Source of the DNA: Isoetes engelmannii
Lineage: Eukaryota > Streptophyta > Lycopodiopsida > Isoetales > Isoetaceae
Direction: 5' to 3'
DNA: 21,813 bases
Assembly: GCA_011763485.2 (NCBI GenBank)
Contig: JAANSK020264494.1
Coordinates: forward strand, 1 to 21,813
In this document: positions 1-9,450 of the stretch, piece after piece
Position numbering within the stretch: the first letter of the stretch is position 1
Layout: every line of letters begins with the position of its first letter
Made by a program: the position numbers and the translations under genes
The notes under the pieces: generated by a model
The model's input: only the letters and a program-made list of their open reading frames with translations
Database searches by the model: none
Told to the model about the DNA's origin: nothing

Positions 1-197
1 TACCAATGTTCTCAGCTCGCACCTGAGAAGAAGCACTTGATTTTTGAGGTGTATTTGGGTATATCATCCCTTGCATATTAGGTGGGTTGCTTCACTCAGT
101 GGATTATCTTTGTCCGCTGAGATTTCATTCCTGCCTTTGCAATTATATTTGTACTTTGTGGCATATTGAATAGAGTTTGACGTCCTTCAAAAAAAAA
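1..197 (+). mobile_element. Probable 3' end of a LINE (partial, enters from the left edge)
   Basis: The segment ends in GACGTCCTTCAA followed by a run of A at 189-197. The same terminal sequence with an A-run recurs at 7134-7155, also on the plus strand. A shared 3' terminus followed directly by oligo-A is what LINE insertions leave. No protein-coding signature is visible in the 190 bases present, and the 5' part lies outside the window. The A-run joins directly to gag-like sequence of the neighbouring inverted repeat. Assignment rests only on the shared terminus, so it is tentative. Confidence 0.4.
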
Positions 198-527
198 TTA
201 TTTGCCTGCCAACTATCATAGAATTCTACAAAAAGAATGGGATCAAATAAAACAAGAAGAAGGTGAATCTGTAGCTGATTATAATATGAAGTCTAATCAT
301 ATGGGATCCCAGGGTCGCAATATCAGTGAAGCTGAACTTTTGCGGAAGTATCTCAATCGCAACCCATTGACATACTTTCGCAAAAGTTCAGTTTCACTGA
401 GATTGCGAACCTGGGATCCCAAATGATTAAACTTCATATTATAATCAGCTACAGATTCACCTTCTTCTTGTTTGATTTGATCCCATTCTTCTGTAGAATT
501 CTATGATAGTTGGCAGGCAAATAATTT
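196..527. repeat. 332-bp near-perfect inverted repeat built from LTR-element gag sequence
   Basis: Bases 196-357 pair with 366-527 in reverse complement; for example TTATTTGCCTGCCAACTATC on the left returns inverted near 508-525. The arms are about 162 bp each around an 8-base centre, with scattered mismatches. The right arm is collinear with the minus-strand gag at 578-1078, so the left arm is the extra, inverted copy. The open frame at 202-426 is only a reading of this palindrome and is not a gene. The arm mismatches imply that the inversion is old. Confidence 0.85.
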
Positions 528-577
528 GCTTCAAAGTTATGTTTGAACTCAGTCCATAGATTAATTTGGGGTTCCAT

Positions 578-1078
578 CTATCTCCTTCCCTGCCACCAAA
601 CCTGCGCTTGATCATCAAGGTAAGTGTCCATAGCTTGTAACTTTTCTTGCTCGAATTCCTTGATGCACTCGAAGAACTTCTCCCAAATTCCTAAGAAACT
701 GATGACCTGTGTCGGTTTCATGCCGGAACCCCCTTTGAAGTAAGGCATGTCCACTTTTTTGAGTCGCTTACACAATCTGTCTTTCTTGGAGTTACTTTCA
801 ACATCGACGGAAACATCAGAATCTTGAACAGGAGGTGGAGGAGGAATTTCAGGCGGGGGATTGCTTGGTAGTGGAGGCGGCAAGGAATCATTCATAGCAG
901 TGTTTAACTGTGCAGGATCTGGCAAGAAATTACATGCAATCGCTAAATAATCCAGCTGCCTCTGGTAATCGGCTTGACTAGCTGGCGGCGGAAGAGCAAT
1001 TTGAGATGCTATAAAGCCAGCGTTGTGCATAGCTTGCAGATAGTCACTTTTAGATACATTGAAGCCATTAGCGGCCAT
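578..1078 (-). pseudogene. gag fragment of the LTR fossil
   Basis: A 166-aa open frame starts just downstream of the primer-binding site. Its middle, around residues 65-85, is proline-rich. Residues ~110-166 resemble the start of a retrotransposon gag capsid domain: a PYFKGG segment, then a tryptophan-containing helix and a VWWQ motif close to the end. In these families gag packages the RNA into virus-like particles. The frame is preceded by a leader of only ~35 bases. It belongs to a broken fossil and is not a host gene. Confidence 0.7.
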
Positions 1079-1112
1079 AGCACAGGAATTTGTTACGCAA
1101 GATCAAACTGCA

Positions 1113-1123
1113 CTCTGATACCA
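1113..1123 (-). other. Primer-binding site, initiator tRNA-Met type
   Basis: The minus strand reads TGGTATCAGAG, the classic plant LTR-retrotransposon site complementary to the 3' end of initiator tRNA-Met. It is separated from the LTR end by two bases, and the gag start codon follows 35 bases downstream. Its position between the LTR and gag fixes the orientation of the element. Confidence 0.85.
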
Positions 1124-1125
1124 AT

Positions 1126-1552
1126 TGATATGTTCTCTTCAAAATCACCTGTAAAAGCCAAAGAGACTAAAGAAATAATCCAGTTAGAAGGAAAAGCTCA
1201 ATCCACCCAACCGGATTCACCAGGAAGTCTTTATCTTGAAGCAAGAAATCTTTATCCCGCTCAGACCAACAAGCTTGACTATGGAGAATTGGAAGTGGAA
1301 GTGGATTCAAGAGGAGAGTAGAAGCAAGGTTATGGCGGTGAAAACTGGAAATTCGTCCCTCCATGTGAGGGCTTATATAATCCCTTCAAGGGTCCTCAAA
1401 GGCAATTTACGCTTTTGGGCCTTTTCCCTTTTAGGAAGGCACATGGCCTTTTATTAGTATTCAAAGTAGTGTCTTTCTTAGGCGCTTGGTCTTTTAAGCC
1501 AAAGACTAGGGTTCAAATTCATGCTATAACAATGTCGGATTTGTTGATATCA
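1126..1552 (-). repeat. 5' LTR (427 bp) of the minus-strand LTR element
   Basis: On the plus strand the block starts TGATAT at 1126 and ends ATATCA at 1552. This gives the TG...CA ends and a 6-bp terminal inverted repeat usual for LTRs. It lies two bases from the primer-binding site. On the minus strand a TATATAAG sequence near 1370-1380 is a plausible TATA box, placing U3 at the high-coordinate side. The outer boundary is inferred from the terminal inverted repeat, since no partner LTR is available for alignment. Confidence 0.65.
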
Positions 1553-1592
1553 GATTTCGTTATCAGCCATTAATTTTTAATAAGTCTATGAT

Positions 1593-1717
1593 TTCATTTA
1601 AATCACTTGTTGGTGATGAACTACACCCGAGCTAGTGTTTTATTCAAGTACCGTTCCATTTAAATCACTTGTTGGTGGTGAGCTACACCCCCGAGCAAGT
1701 GTTTTATTCAAGTACCG
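1593..1717. repeat. Tandem duplication of a ~62-bp unit
   Basis: Two adjacent copies, 1593-1653 and 1654-1717, share CATTTAAATCACTTGTTGG and end in GTTTTATTCAAGTACCG. They differ by a few substitutions and small indels. No coding potential is evident. The copies sit just outside the LTR end at 1552. Confidence 0.85.
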
Positions 1718-1773
1718 TAACAATCCTTCCCTTCTCGAGATTGAACGTCCTCGTCAAACTTAGGAAAAAGATA

Positions 1774-1920
1774 TTCACCTCAATTCATTTAGAGATGGCC
1801 TCAAGTCAGTCTGAGGACTTTCATCTCAATTCGTTTAGAGATGGCCTTAAGTCAGTCTCAATCCGTTTAGAGATGGCCTTAAGTCAGTCTGAGGGCTTTC
1901 ATCTCAATTCGTTTAGAGAT
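1774..1920. repeat. Short tandem array, 46-bp unit with one 32-bp internal-deletion copy
   Basis: Units begin ATGGCCT(C/T)AAGTCAGTCT and end CAATTCGTTTAGAG: 1795-1840 (46 bp), 1841-1872 (32 bp, lacking the middle) and 1873-1918 (46 bp). A partial unit lies at 1774-1794. Unit lengths of 46 and 32 are not multiples of three, which argues against a coding repeat even though a plus-strand frame runs through it. Confidence 0.85.
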
Positions 1921-1952
1921 ATCTAAGCCTTAGGCAATTATAAAGCCCGAGA

Positions 1953-2813
1953 ATTTTTTTTTTCCCATTAATGCCCTCTGGCCAGGGCATTATCTACACC
2001 ATAAAGATGCAACATAAAAATAGGTTCTAGAAGTAATATGTTACCACTAGATTAAACACCCAGATGCAAGGAATTAGAGGGATTGTTAGTACTTAGTACT
2101 TAGTAGATGCGAAAAGTGTAGGTAGCAAACTTATCTGGAAAAGATGAGACGTACGCTATGGTTGGTGGGTATGTACACATCGCAAGCTAGCTGGCTTGTT
2201 GGTAGCCTAATGTATCCATAATAAAAGTCTGTGAGGATACAAGGTGTCTTTCATAGATGCATATATATATATATATTTGGTAGAGACTAGGACTAGGACT
2301 CATTCATTCGTTTGATAATCTTAGTCTGTGGTAGGAATTTGGTAATTGGTGTTATCTTTGAAGAACTGAACTTTACATAAAAATGACAACCCTTTATATC
2401 CGGAATTGGTAGAATTAGGTTCCCGATGTGCAGCAGACTAATTGCGGCATTGAGCCCACGTTTGCTCATAGAGCAATCTGCATTCGAGCGTATTATTCCG
2501 GTTTATTCCTTGATACCTGATTTGGGTTAGAAATTTCTTTCTGATTAAGTCGTTCATGCTGATGAATGCAGACAAGTGGGCTTTTGTTTGGATCTGTTTT
2601 GGGCGAAAAGTATCGTTTTACATTTTTGGTGTTTGCTTGCCTGAATTGAACTCCTTTTGATGCAAAGGGGTCGCCTAAAAGGACTTGTGAGCAGAATGTA
2701 CAGATTAGGATTCAAAGGTACCCTTTATTGCGCGCACGAAATGTCTCTTTTTTTACCAGGGGGTGAAAATTGGCAAGAAAGACTGTAGGGTTTCTCAGAT
2801 CTAATACAGAGAC
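1953..2813 (+). promoter_or_regulatory. Upstream region of the host gene, with an (AT)n microsatellite
   Basis: This is 861 bases without a recognisable gene, lying 5' of the four-exon gene. It is AT-rich and holds an (AT)8 run at 2261-2276 and a small TTAGTACTTAGTACTTAG repeat near 2088-2105. No unambiguous TATA box or initiator can be assigned. It is called regulatory only because of its position between a repeat patch and the first exon. Confidence 0.3.
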
Positions 2814-3989
2814 ATGGCACAGGTTGTGGCAGCAGGTTTAGACAGATTCCGGTGTTCATACAAGAAGATTACTATTTTTCTTTGTGCAGTTAACGTGTTG
2901 GTTGTACTCTATGTGCTCCATAATCTTCTCTCACCTCTCTATTTGCGTTCTTCATCGATGAAAAATTTTCAACAAGGTCTGATTTCTGATTTTGCTAGTT
3001 GTATTGCTTTCTTATTTTATTTCCCCACATCTCTGTTATGTGGTTATACATGCAATTCAGTTGAGTAGTGTTAGTGCAGTGACTAGATATTCAGAGACTG
3101 AACTCAGGCGTATACAAGAATCTATTGAAGCAAGGAAAGCAGTGGAACCTCAAGAATTGATCAAAAGAGTAGGTTTTGACACTTCTGTCTTATATTTGAA
3201 CATAGGCAATACTTAATTGCAGTTTGCTCTTCCAGGTTAAGGAAATTCAGCAAGAAACTGAAGCAGATCTACAAAAAGTAAAAACTGCAGGGAATCACAG
3301 GCATAAAGCTGCTGAAGAGCTTGCAAAGCGTCTGAATGAGCTTAAAGAAATTAACAGCCAAATGAACCAACAAGGTTTGTATATTGTCTTGCTTATTTGC
3401 TGTACTTACCTACTGGCATAGACAAACATGCATATCCTGGCATGAATTTTCAGCTTCTTTAGTGCTTCTAGTTTCTTAAAAATATGGCTATTGCCTCCTC
3501 CTAATCAACCAATTTGATGCATCTTATAGACCATTGGAAGCTACACTGAAAAGCTAATATCAGGATCTTTTGTCAAATAGTAGATGGTAAATTAGCAGCC
3601 GCATTCTATACTTAAGATGACGAAGTGTTTTACCAAAAGGCAGAAAATAAAGCTTTTTCTTCCATTTAACTAGGTTCTCAATGTCAATCTGAATTGTCTA
3701 CAAGGATTTTATTTTCATTGTGCTTAAATGATTCATCATAGCCATCGTAGAATGTAACATTACTTCGGGCCTGAAGTATTTCTTTACGTCACCGATAACT
3801 TCATACATCCATCATCCATCGGCTCCATCCTTGGTCTCATGAATTTGGTGATAATCTCATTAGCTATAATGTCTTTAAATGGAGTCAAGACTTAATGATA
3901 ATCTCTTCTCAGCCTTGGAAGAATGGAGAAAAAAGAAGATGGAAGATGCAAGAAAACGTGAAGCAGCGAAAGTTGTATCACATGAATGA
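2814..3989 (+). CDS. Conserved plant small membrane-anchored coiled-coil protein (four exons, 155 aa)
   Basis: Exons by GT-AG junctions are 2814-2976, 3080-3168, 3236-3374 and 3913-3989. They give 468 coding bases, a 155-aa protein and a TGA stop, with phases 1, 0 and 1 agreeing at each join. Residues ~18-42 form one hydrophobic membrane segment (KKITIFLCAVNVLVVLYVLH). From ~55 on the protein is charged and helical, with RIQESIEARKAVEP, then a long coiled coil through residues ~85-130 and a basic tail (EEWRKKKMEDARKREAAK). This pattern is familiar from conserved plant proteins of unknown function, with an N-terminal anchor, an 'RRAAEP'-like motif and an 'EXWRKEK' tail; that is recalled, not searched. 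It is probably a single-pass endomembrane protein with its coiled coil in the cytosol. Introns are 103, 67 and 538 bases. Start chosen: the first ATG ahead of the membrane segment. The frame is intact despite surrounding transposon debris, so it is likely expressed. No function is assigned. Confidence 0.85.
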
Positions 3990-4576
3990 TAACAGTGTTT
4001 TAGGTTGTATCTTCCTCAATGCTGGAGTAAGACAGCCAATCCATTGATGCAGCATGTTCTTCTTTTTTATCACTCCATAATGTCATTTATGATGTCAGCG
4101 CGCCATTGAAGCTGTTGTTCTGAGGTGATTCAGTGTGGTGACAAGAAGCAGATTTTGCATTGTGATCATAGAAAATTGCTTTTTGAAACTGGGGACTTCA
4201 TTACAGTCCCTTTTAGGAAAATGTTTTGTAATTGATTCAGAGTAGCAGTTAGAATCATTTTATATAATGGAAAATGTATATCTGATTCGAATCGATTCAG
4301 TAGTATTTCTGGAGCTGGTGTAAAATATTTCAGACACAAAAATGGTGTTTTGGTTGTTGTAACAGCAAATTAAGTGGCAGCCAGAACATATTCTGTCTTT
4401 GGATGGAGTATCTGTGTCCTGGCCAAAATAAACTATGTGGGAAACAAATATCACTATTAAATGGCACTGCCTCAGTCTGTCGTGCAATGGCATGATACAC
4501 GTTCCTTAAATATTAAATGTCACCTGCATGATTTCTTAATAGGATGGAAGATGTTCTGAATCTCAACAAGAAGTTG
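3990..4576 (+). other. Probable 3' UTR and downstream intergenic DNA
   Basis: About 590 bases follow the stop codon of the host gene. The first few hundred are AT-rich and T-rich, as plant 3' UTRs are, with several candidate near-upstream elements such as TGTAATTG near 4229. No poly(A) site can be fixed and no second gene is visible; the small open frames here lack codon-like composition. Confidence 0.3.
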
Positions 4577-4850
4577 TTTTGGATTTCTTACAGAAATAAA
4601 TCAAATAAAAGAAGGAAAGAACAAGGCCATGCTATTAACATGAACCTATGGTTTTGTATTTTAAAAGCATTACGATAGGTACCACAGATAAGAAATCTAG
4701 AATCTCAAGTCTTGGGATTTCTTACAAAGAAAAGAAAACGAAGGGGGGATGCATGTACTTAGGGCCTAGTATTTCACAACCATGGGTCATGCTATTAAGA
4801 TGAACTTATAATTTCGTTTTCCAATTCATTCACAAGGCATACAGAGTGGT
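4577..4850. repeat. Diverged direct repeat in intergenic DNA
   Basis: Two passages share the order 'TTGG(G)ATTTCTTACA ... GCCATGCTATTAA.ATGAAC.TAT ... TTT' at about 4577-4670 and 4714-4830. They differ by many substitutions and an insertion in the second. This looks like an old local duplication; no coding content is seen. Confidence 0.5.
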
Positions 4851-5160
4851 ATATTTCATGGATTTCATAGATGGGTTAGCAACAACCAACATCTTGTAGT
4901 GGTGTATCCATTCTTCAACTAAGCTCACAGTCCATGCAAACCGACCATAACAGCTTTTGGGGACGAAGTGTTGGCTATATGGATCATGATAAAAAAATTC
5001 ATAGGCGAGTTTTAGACGAGCCTATTTCATACAGTGGGAACGTAGTTTCATATAAGCATGTTATATCACCGCAAACAGATAGTCAAAGTGTTAGAATATT
5101 GCTCCATGTGTCGAATATTGCTCCATGTGTATGTTTTGAGAATCAAATACAATTCCTTCC

Positions 5161-5445
5161 AAAAAAAAAGAAAGAAAGAATAGAATAGAATAGAATAGAA
5201 TAGAATAGAATAGCATTTTTATCGTCCACGGATGCCAATTGGCCTATGGGACCTGTTCAAAGAGAAACATCAAGCGTATTACGGCCCGGGTGAAAAAACC
5301 CCGCCCTGGGGGCTATATTCGGGGGAAAAGCTGTGGCTCCAATGAGCTTGCTGGTATACCGACCATGAGGATACCATCACAAGCCAAAAGGGCAGAGCCG
5401 ATGCCTTTCGTCCATGACCTTTTGAAGAGAGAAGCAAGAGCAATG
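5161..5445 (-). mobile_element. LINE 3'-end fragment with a (TTCTA)n microsatellite tail
   Basis: Read on the minus strand, this is the same sequence as the 3' end of the LINE at 19183-20720, including GGTCCCATAGGCCAATTGG and a stretch encoding the end of ORF2 (VMDERHRLCP). Downstream it passes into ACGATAAAAATG and then a (TTCTA) run of about seven units (plus-strand 5178-5213), where the longer copy has only TTATTCTATTCTC. The fragment is severely 5' truncated, stopping near 5445, which is typical of target-primed reverse transcription. A simple-repeat tail instead of poly(A) is a property of several LINE clades; I cannot name the clade. Confidence 0.75.
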
Positions 5446-6480
5446 GGAGAATTACATATATCTTCTTAACCTCACTTACAAAAGTGCTAGGCACTCAGTG
5501 ACTAGTATGTCACCTTTTATATGTTGACATAAAAGGTACACAAGGAGTTGTTGCCATGCAATGGCAACATGACATTTACATGTGGTAACAAAGTTGTTGA
5601 GGTTGCATGTCTAGGAAGCTAAGAAGACCTTAGGTAGCTATGAAGATCCAAGAAAGGGCATTGGCACAAGACTTCAAACATGGTCATACTATGAAGCCAA
5701 AGGGAGGATATACCAAAGGCAAAAAAAGTGTAGAAGACCCCTGGACAATTGGAAGACCGTTGCAAAGAATTTGGTATGTTTTGTATGGCTTGATCATGTC
5801 TTGGAGCACTACACACCATCTTACCCTCACCCTCATTCACACCTTCTCATTAATCCACCTTCACCATATATCAGAACCAACTATGCCACCATTATCCATT
5901 TTTGGCTATCCATGATGCAAGTTCCTTTTTCCTAGCTCAAATGTTGCAAGGGACATGTGGCAACATCACTTGACATGTCATGGACCAATATGCCAACATA
6001 CTTAACAACTCACATGCCTAGTCACCATGGGATGTCATTTTTTGAGCAGTCAACTTTTCCCTAAATCATGCCCCAAGCATTTTCCAAGTAGTCATGCCAC
6101 GTGTCCTCGCCATATTTGGCACATATAAACATGAGTCATGCTATTTAAGGTGGGGAAACTAAGAAATTACAAGTGCCTTTTGAAAATTCGAGCTAGCATA
6201 TGTTGTAGCCCAAGAAAAATAATAGATTTGGCAAACAAAATCCTCATTCATGGAAGCATGCTACTTTTTGAAAAATGGTAAAACTAGCTTATTCTACCCT
6301 ATACTACATCCTACCTATTATATCCTCCCACCTCTCATACATCTCATTACCCCATTCCCCACCACGTGTCACCTCGGGCATGTGGGTCGGCACAGGGCCG
6401 GGTCAAACATGGAGTGCACGCAAGCACGATAATTTTGTTGTGTTTCTATATTTATAGCTTGGCCGCTTTTTTGCTCGATA
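5446..6480. other. Unassigned intergenic DNA with two small hairpins
   Basis: No gene or element can be named here. Two adjacent short inverted repeats lie near the left side: ACCTTTTAT/ATAAAAGGT (5512-5520 and 5529-5537) and GTTGCCAT/ATGGCAAC (5550-5557 and 5561-5568). The phrase GGCAACAT(G/C)AC recurs near 5564 and 5961. A pyrimidine-rich stretch lies at 6290-6365. The open frames present do not read like proteins. Confidence 0.35.
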
Positions 6481-6499
6481 ATTGTGGAATATTGTGCAC

Positions 6500-7155
6500 C
6501 TATTTGCATGAACCCTAATTGGTCTGTCAACCTGAAACCACTGATTTGTCCTATCTGTAGCCATGAGCTTGCATTAAAACACTTCGGAACAAAGTGCTTG
6601 ATGCTCCAAGAAGTTGATTGAACCAAAAAGTTGAAAAACAATCATCAATCTATAGAAGGGGAATGTCCCCCATGTCAATTTTCTAAGGTTTTGATTATTG
6701 TGTTAATGTGTCATGTGCTGTTGTTTTATATGAGGCACCTCAGTCCCTTTCTTCAGTCCAAGATGAAGGTGCCATTGGTCCTAAAGCTATGGTGATGTCA
6801 TCAGTACAATCTCAAGAACCTTGGCAGGAGGTAAATTGGAAGAAGGCTGCGAGGAGAAAAGTTGCCGCCCCCTATGATCCTAATTGCAGAAACAAAAAGT
6901 CTCGTCCTCGAAGCATTAGTTGGCATGATAATCAGGTGTTCGTTGCTGATCCACAAGTTGTGGACAACATTGTTCAAGAGAGGTAATTAATCCCTCTTTA
7001 CAGATTATGATCATTTAGGAGACTAAGACTTCCAGGTAGTTTTGCTCAGAGGGTTCTTATTCTCCGCTAGGTTTTAAACCTGCACCTCGGCCTTGTGTAA
7101 TGGTTATTTTGATTTTATGGTGAATATATATCCGACGTCCTTCAAGAAAAAAAAA
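6500..7155 (+). mobile_element. 3' end of a LINE (degraded), same terminus as at 1-197
   Basis: The block ends GACGTCCTTCAAG followed by ten A at about 7147-7156, matching the terminus at the left edge of the window. It is preceded by a 3'UTR-like stretch (CTCCGCTAGGTTTTAAACCTGCACCTCGGCC) resembling plant L1 3' UTRs. Upstream, 6708-6986 holds an open frame ending just before that UTR. Its basic, tryptophan-containing product (WQEVNWKKAARRK) is not clearly any LINE domain. The 5' boundary is uncertain; 6500 is a rough limit. Confidence 0.45.
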
Positions 7156-7292
7156 ACTGACCTTGGTGTGAACTTATAAATCTTGATTAGTTAAAAAAGC
7201 TCAAAAGGACTATCCTTTATACGTTTAGTAGTGAAATAGTAATTATTTCATTTCTTAGAAAAGGTTCAGCATAATACGCATATAAGTCACTT

Positions 7293-7350
7293 TGAATAGA
7301 ATAAAATAGAATAGTTAATGTCCCACAAAGACCACAAGGTCATATGGGCT
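7293..7350 (-). mobile_element. Possible third LINE tail of the (TTCTA)n family
   Basis: A GAATAGAATAAAATAGAATAG run is followed by GTCCCAC..., ACCACAAGGTCATATGGGC. This has the same order as the 3' end at 5178-5260 (GAATA repeat, GTCCACGG, CCAATTGGCCTATGGGACC) but is much diverged. It may be an old, very short insertion of the same or a related family. It could also be coincidence between a simple repeat and a weakly similar flank. Confidence 0.3.
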
Positions 7351-8733
7351 AGTATAACTATTACCACTAGGATTAGAAAACCCGTCTCGAAAACTTTTTA
7401 AGGGAAAAAACTTTGCACTAATGATGATACTAGACAATCAGGAATAAATAAGTGGACCATGACTAATACGGGCTCAGCAACTGAAGATGATCATTTAGAA
7501 CCTCAAGTATGTGTAATGCCAAGTCATGCACAAATGGTGCTCTGAGAAGTTGTGGGAGCGGGAATTAAATGCTAAGGTCAAATAGTGATTCATGACCATC
7601 TCAAAAGCAGGACATCTCAAAAGAGTATGATATTCATCTTTAATAATCTGTAACTGGCATTATGCACATAATCTCGCTTCTCACGGCAATTGCTGCTGCT
7701 CCCATCTACCTGTCTCAATCGGAGCTCAGCTACAAACTTTTTTCCTGGACAAGGAAGCCAGCACTGGTGCCAAAGTGGGGTTTATATGTGCATGGTCCAT
7801 ATCATTTGAGAAAAACGACCAGCGAGATATTGTCCCAAAAGCTCAAGATCAGAATTGGCAAGCACCATGAAGTGGTCCGGTTGTGCAGACCAGCGAGCAA
7901 ACCATGTATTACGAGGATTCAGCCATGGCAAGCGCGAGAAGAGGGTATTTATCATCATCCATGTGATGCACCTTGTTGATATAATGGATAGCAGAGTAGC
8001 ATAGCACGTTAGTACAGAATAAGCTTCAGCAAAAAGCTTGAACTATAAACATCTTTTAAGTATCGCATTACAAGGAAAATACTAAGAGAGAACATTTAAA
8101 TCTTGGAATTTGTGCATAGAATGTTTAGACAGATCTCTTTTACAAACAAAGTGTAAACAAGATTGAGAATTGATATCTAACATTTGTAAGCCATTGATTC
8201 TCATTTGTTCTTCCTGTAGCATTGTGGTAGAGCTTGAAAGCAATTTGTTGTGTATGTGACAATTTTTTAGAAAGTCATGTTGCCAGATCTTTGCAGACAT
8301 TTAAGAAGCCAATCCAAGTTGCAAAACTAGAAAAAAAAAAAAGATATTTCTTTCTCCGGTTGCAAATTCTTGCTCTCGGATAGGGCCAATTTTTGACCCA
8401 GTCAGAAAGTGAAATAGCTCTCAGATCCTTCGCAATTCCTTGACTGACTTTGGTAGCAACAATATTTGGATTCCAATCTAACTTTCTGAAGTGATTTGAA
8501 CAAAAAACTCATTAAGCTCTGCTTGCTGCATAGATTCTTGCAAGGCTACTAACTTTTTCTTTAGGGATTGTGTTCTTTCATAGATTGCAGACTTCAATTC
8601 CACTTTTTACATTCAGATTGATCACCTCGAGTGTCTGAAGGTCCCGACCTTGCAGTATTTGCCAACATCTAGGGCCGTTGAGGTTCGGGTTTGAGCCTCC
8701 TATCAAGATCTTTTCCTGTAATCTAGAGCTCAA
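7351..8733. other. Unassigned DNA upstream of the gypsy fossil
   Basis: There are 1.4 kb without a recognisable gene. A 105-aa plus-strand frame at 7662-7979 matches no family I know and sits in a locally GC-richer patch; the opposite strand there is also nearly open, so the patch may be a piece of an old coding sequence. The segment 8100-8730 precedes a gag start in the right orientation and could include an LTR and leader. I cannot define LTR ends or a clear primer-binding site. Confidence 0.3.
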
Positions 8734-9327
8734 ATGGCTCCAAGGAAAAACACTGATACTAATGAGCATGCAGAGGCACCAGAAGCACAAAAGCAAGGAA
8801 ATATGCCACACATTGCAGCAATTCAACCAATTGGAGGTTTGCTTATCAATTTGAACTTAATGTGTCTATCCTTGATTCCAGCATGAATGCTAGCTATTTC
8901 TTGAAGATATTTGATGAGTACTATCAGGAATATGGCCACATAAAAGGATGCAAGTGCTCTGAGTTCAAAAAGTGCTTCAAGTATGATGAAGTGAGATTTT
9001 GGATGGACTATGTGATAAGCATGGGAACAAACTCATGGGAAGACATGATGCAGAAGTTTCATGCACGCTTTGTAAGGTATCTGCTTGGTTTATGAGTTGC
9101 AGAACTTTTCCATCAAGCCTGGTGAGAGTGTGAATCAGTATGTAGAAAGGTTCAATCACTACTTGTTGAAGTGTTAAAGAAACATGATTCCTAACCCCAC
9201 TTTGCATTTGGTTGCTTGCTTTATAAGAGGGCTAACCAATGGGCAAAAGATTCGTTTGGAAGCTTTTGAAGATCCAAAAGCAAGAAGGTTTTGATACCTT
9301 CCATAGAGCTTTTGCAAAGGCCACTGA
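8734..9327 (+). mobile_element. Fossil LTR retrotransposon (Ty3/gypsy-like), gag part, left of the LINE
   Basis: A plausible gag start codon lies at 8734. Downstream is sequence characteristic of the retrotransposon gag capsid domain: a W-containing helix, a MMQKFHARF-type motif and a short ERFNHYLL-like segment. Gag forms the particle in which such elements reverse-transcribe. The element is broken and clearly old. It is interrupted at 9327 by the minus-strand LINE, and its sequence resumes at 15758. The 5' LTR has not been delimited. Confidence 0.7.
9315..9327. repeat. Target-site duplication of the L1-type LINE, left copy
   Basis: CAAAGGCCACTGA occurs here and again at 15758-15770, directly bordering the oligo-A (T on the plus strand) and the 5' end of the LINE. 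The two 13-bp copies are identical, which fixes both ends of the insertion. Confidence 0.92.
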
Positions 9328-9450
9328 TTTTATTTTTTTTTAATTGAAGACTGTGTGCTTATATTAAGTACAAAAGAGTACAAAATTTACATGTAGAGTA
9401 CATGTACTGGACTTATAAGTACAAAAAAAGGTAACTTTTTACATGGAAGC

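Larger units (their letters stand above)
366..1552 (-). mobile_element. Fossil LTR retrotransposon, 5' part (LTR, primer-binding site, gag)
   Basis: Read on the minus strand, the order is LTR (1552-1126), primer-binding site (1123-1113), a short leader and a gag reading frame from 1078. The gag-like sequence continues toward 366 and then meets the inverted repeat. No pol region and no second LTR are present, so this is the 5' end of an element only. The primer site pairs with initiator tRNA-Met, as in many plant Copia and Gypsy elements; with no pol the superfamily is not fixed. It is a broken fossil. Age cannot be estimated from LTR divergence because only one LTR is here. Confidence 0.8.

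Noticed and set aside
202-426. 74-aa plus-strand frame
   Set aside because: It reads through a palindrome of minus-strand gag sequence; the first half is ordinary gag sense and the rest is its inverse.
974-1457. Plus-strand frames overlapping the LTR fossil
   Set aside because: They are antisense to gag, the primer-binding site and the LTR, and have no family resemblance.
1669-1926. 85-aa repeat-containing frame
   Set aside because: Repeat units of 46 and 32 bp are not multiples of three, so the open frame is accidental.
2992-3216. Frame spanning intron 1 and exon 2 of the host gene
   Set aside because: It runs across GT-AG introns; only the exon 2 part is protein-like, and that is used in the spliced model.
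4260-4493. 77-aa minus-strand frame downstream of the host gene
   Set aside because: Composition is not protein-like and it lies in the presumed 3' UTR and intergenic DNA.
8640-8700. Possible tRNA-like or primer-binding sequence (GGTTCGGGTTTGAGCC)
   Set aside because: The T-arm-like phrase has no matching cloverleaf, and the pairing with a known primer tRNA is too weak to claim.
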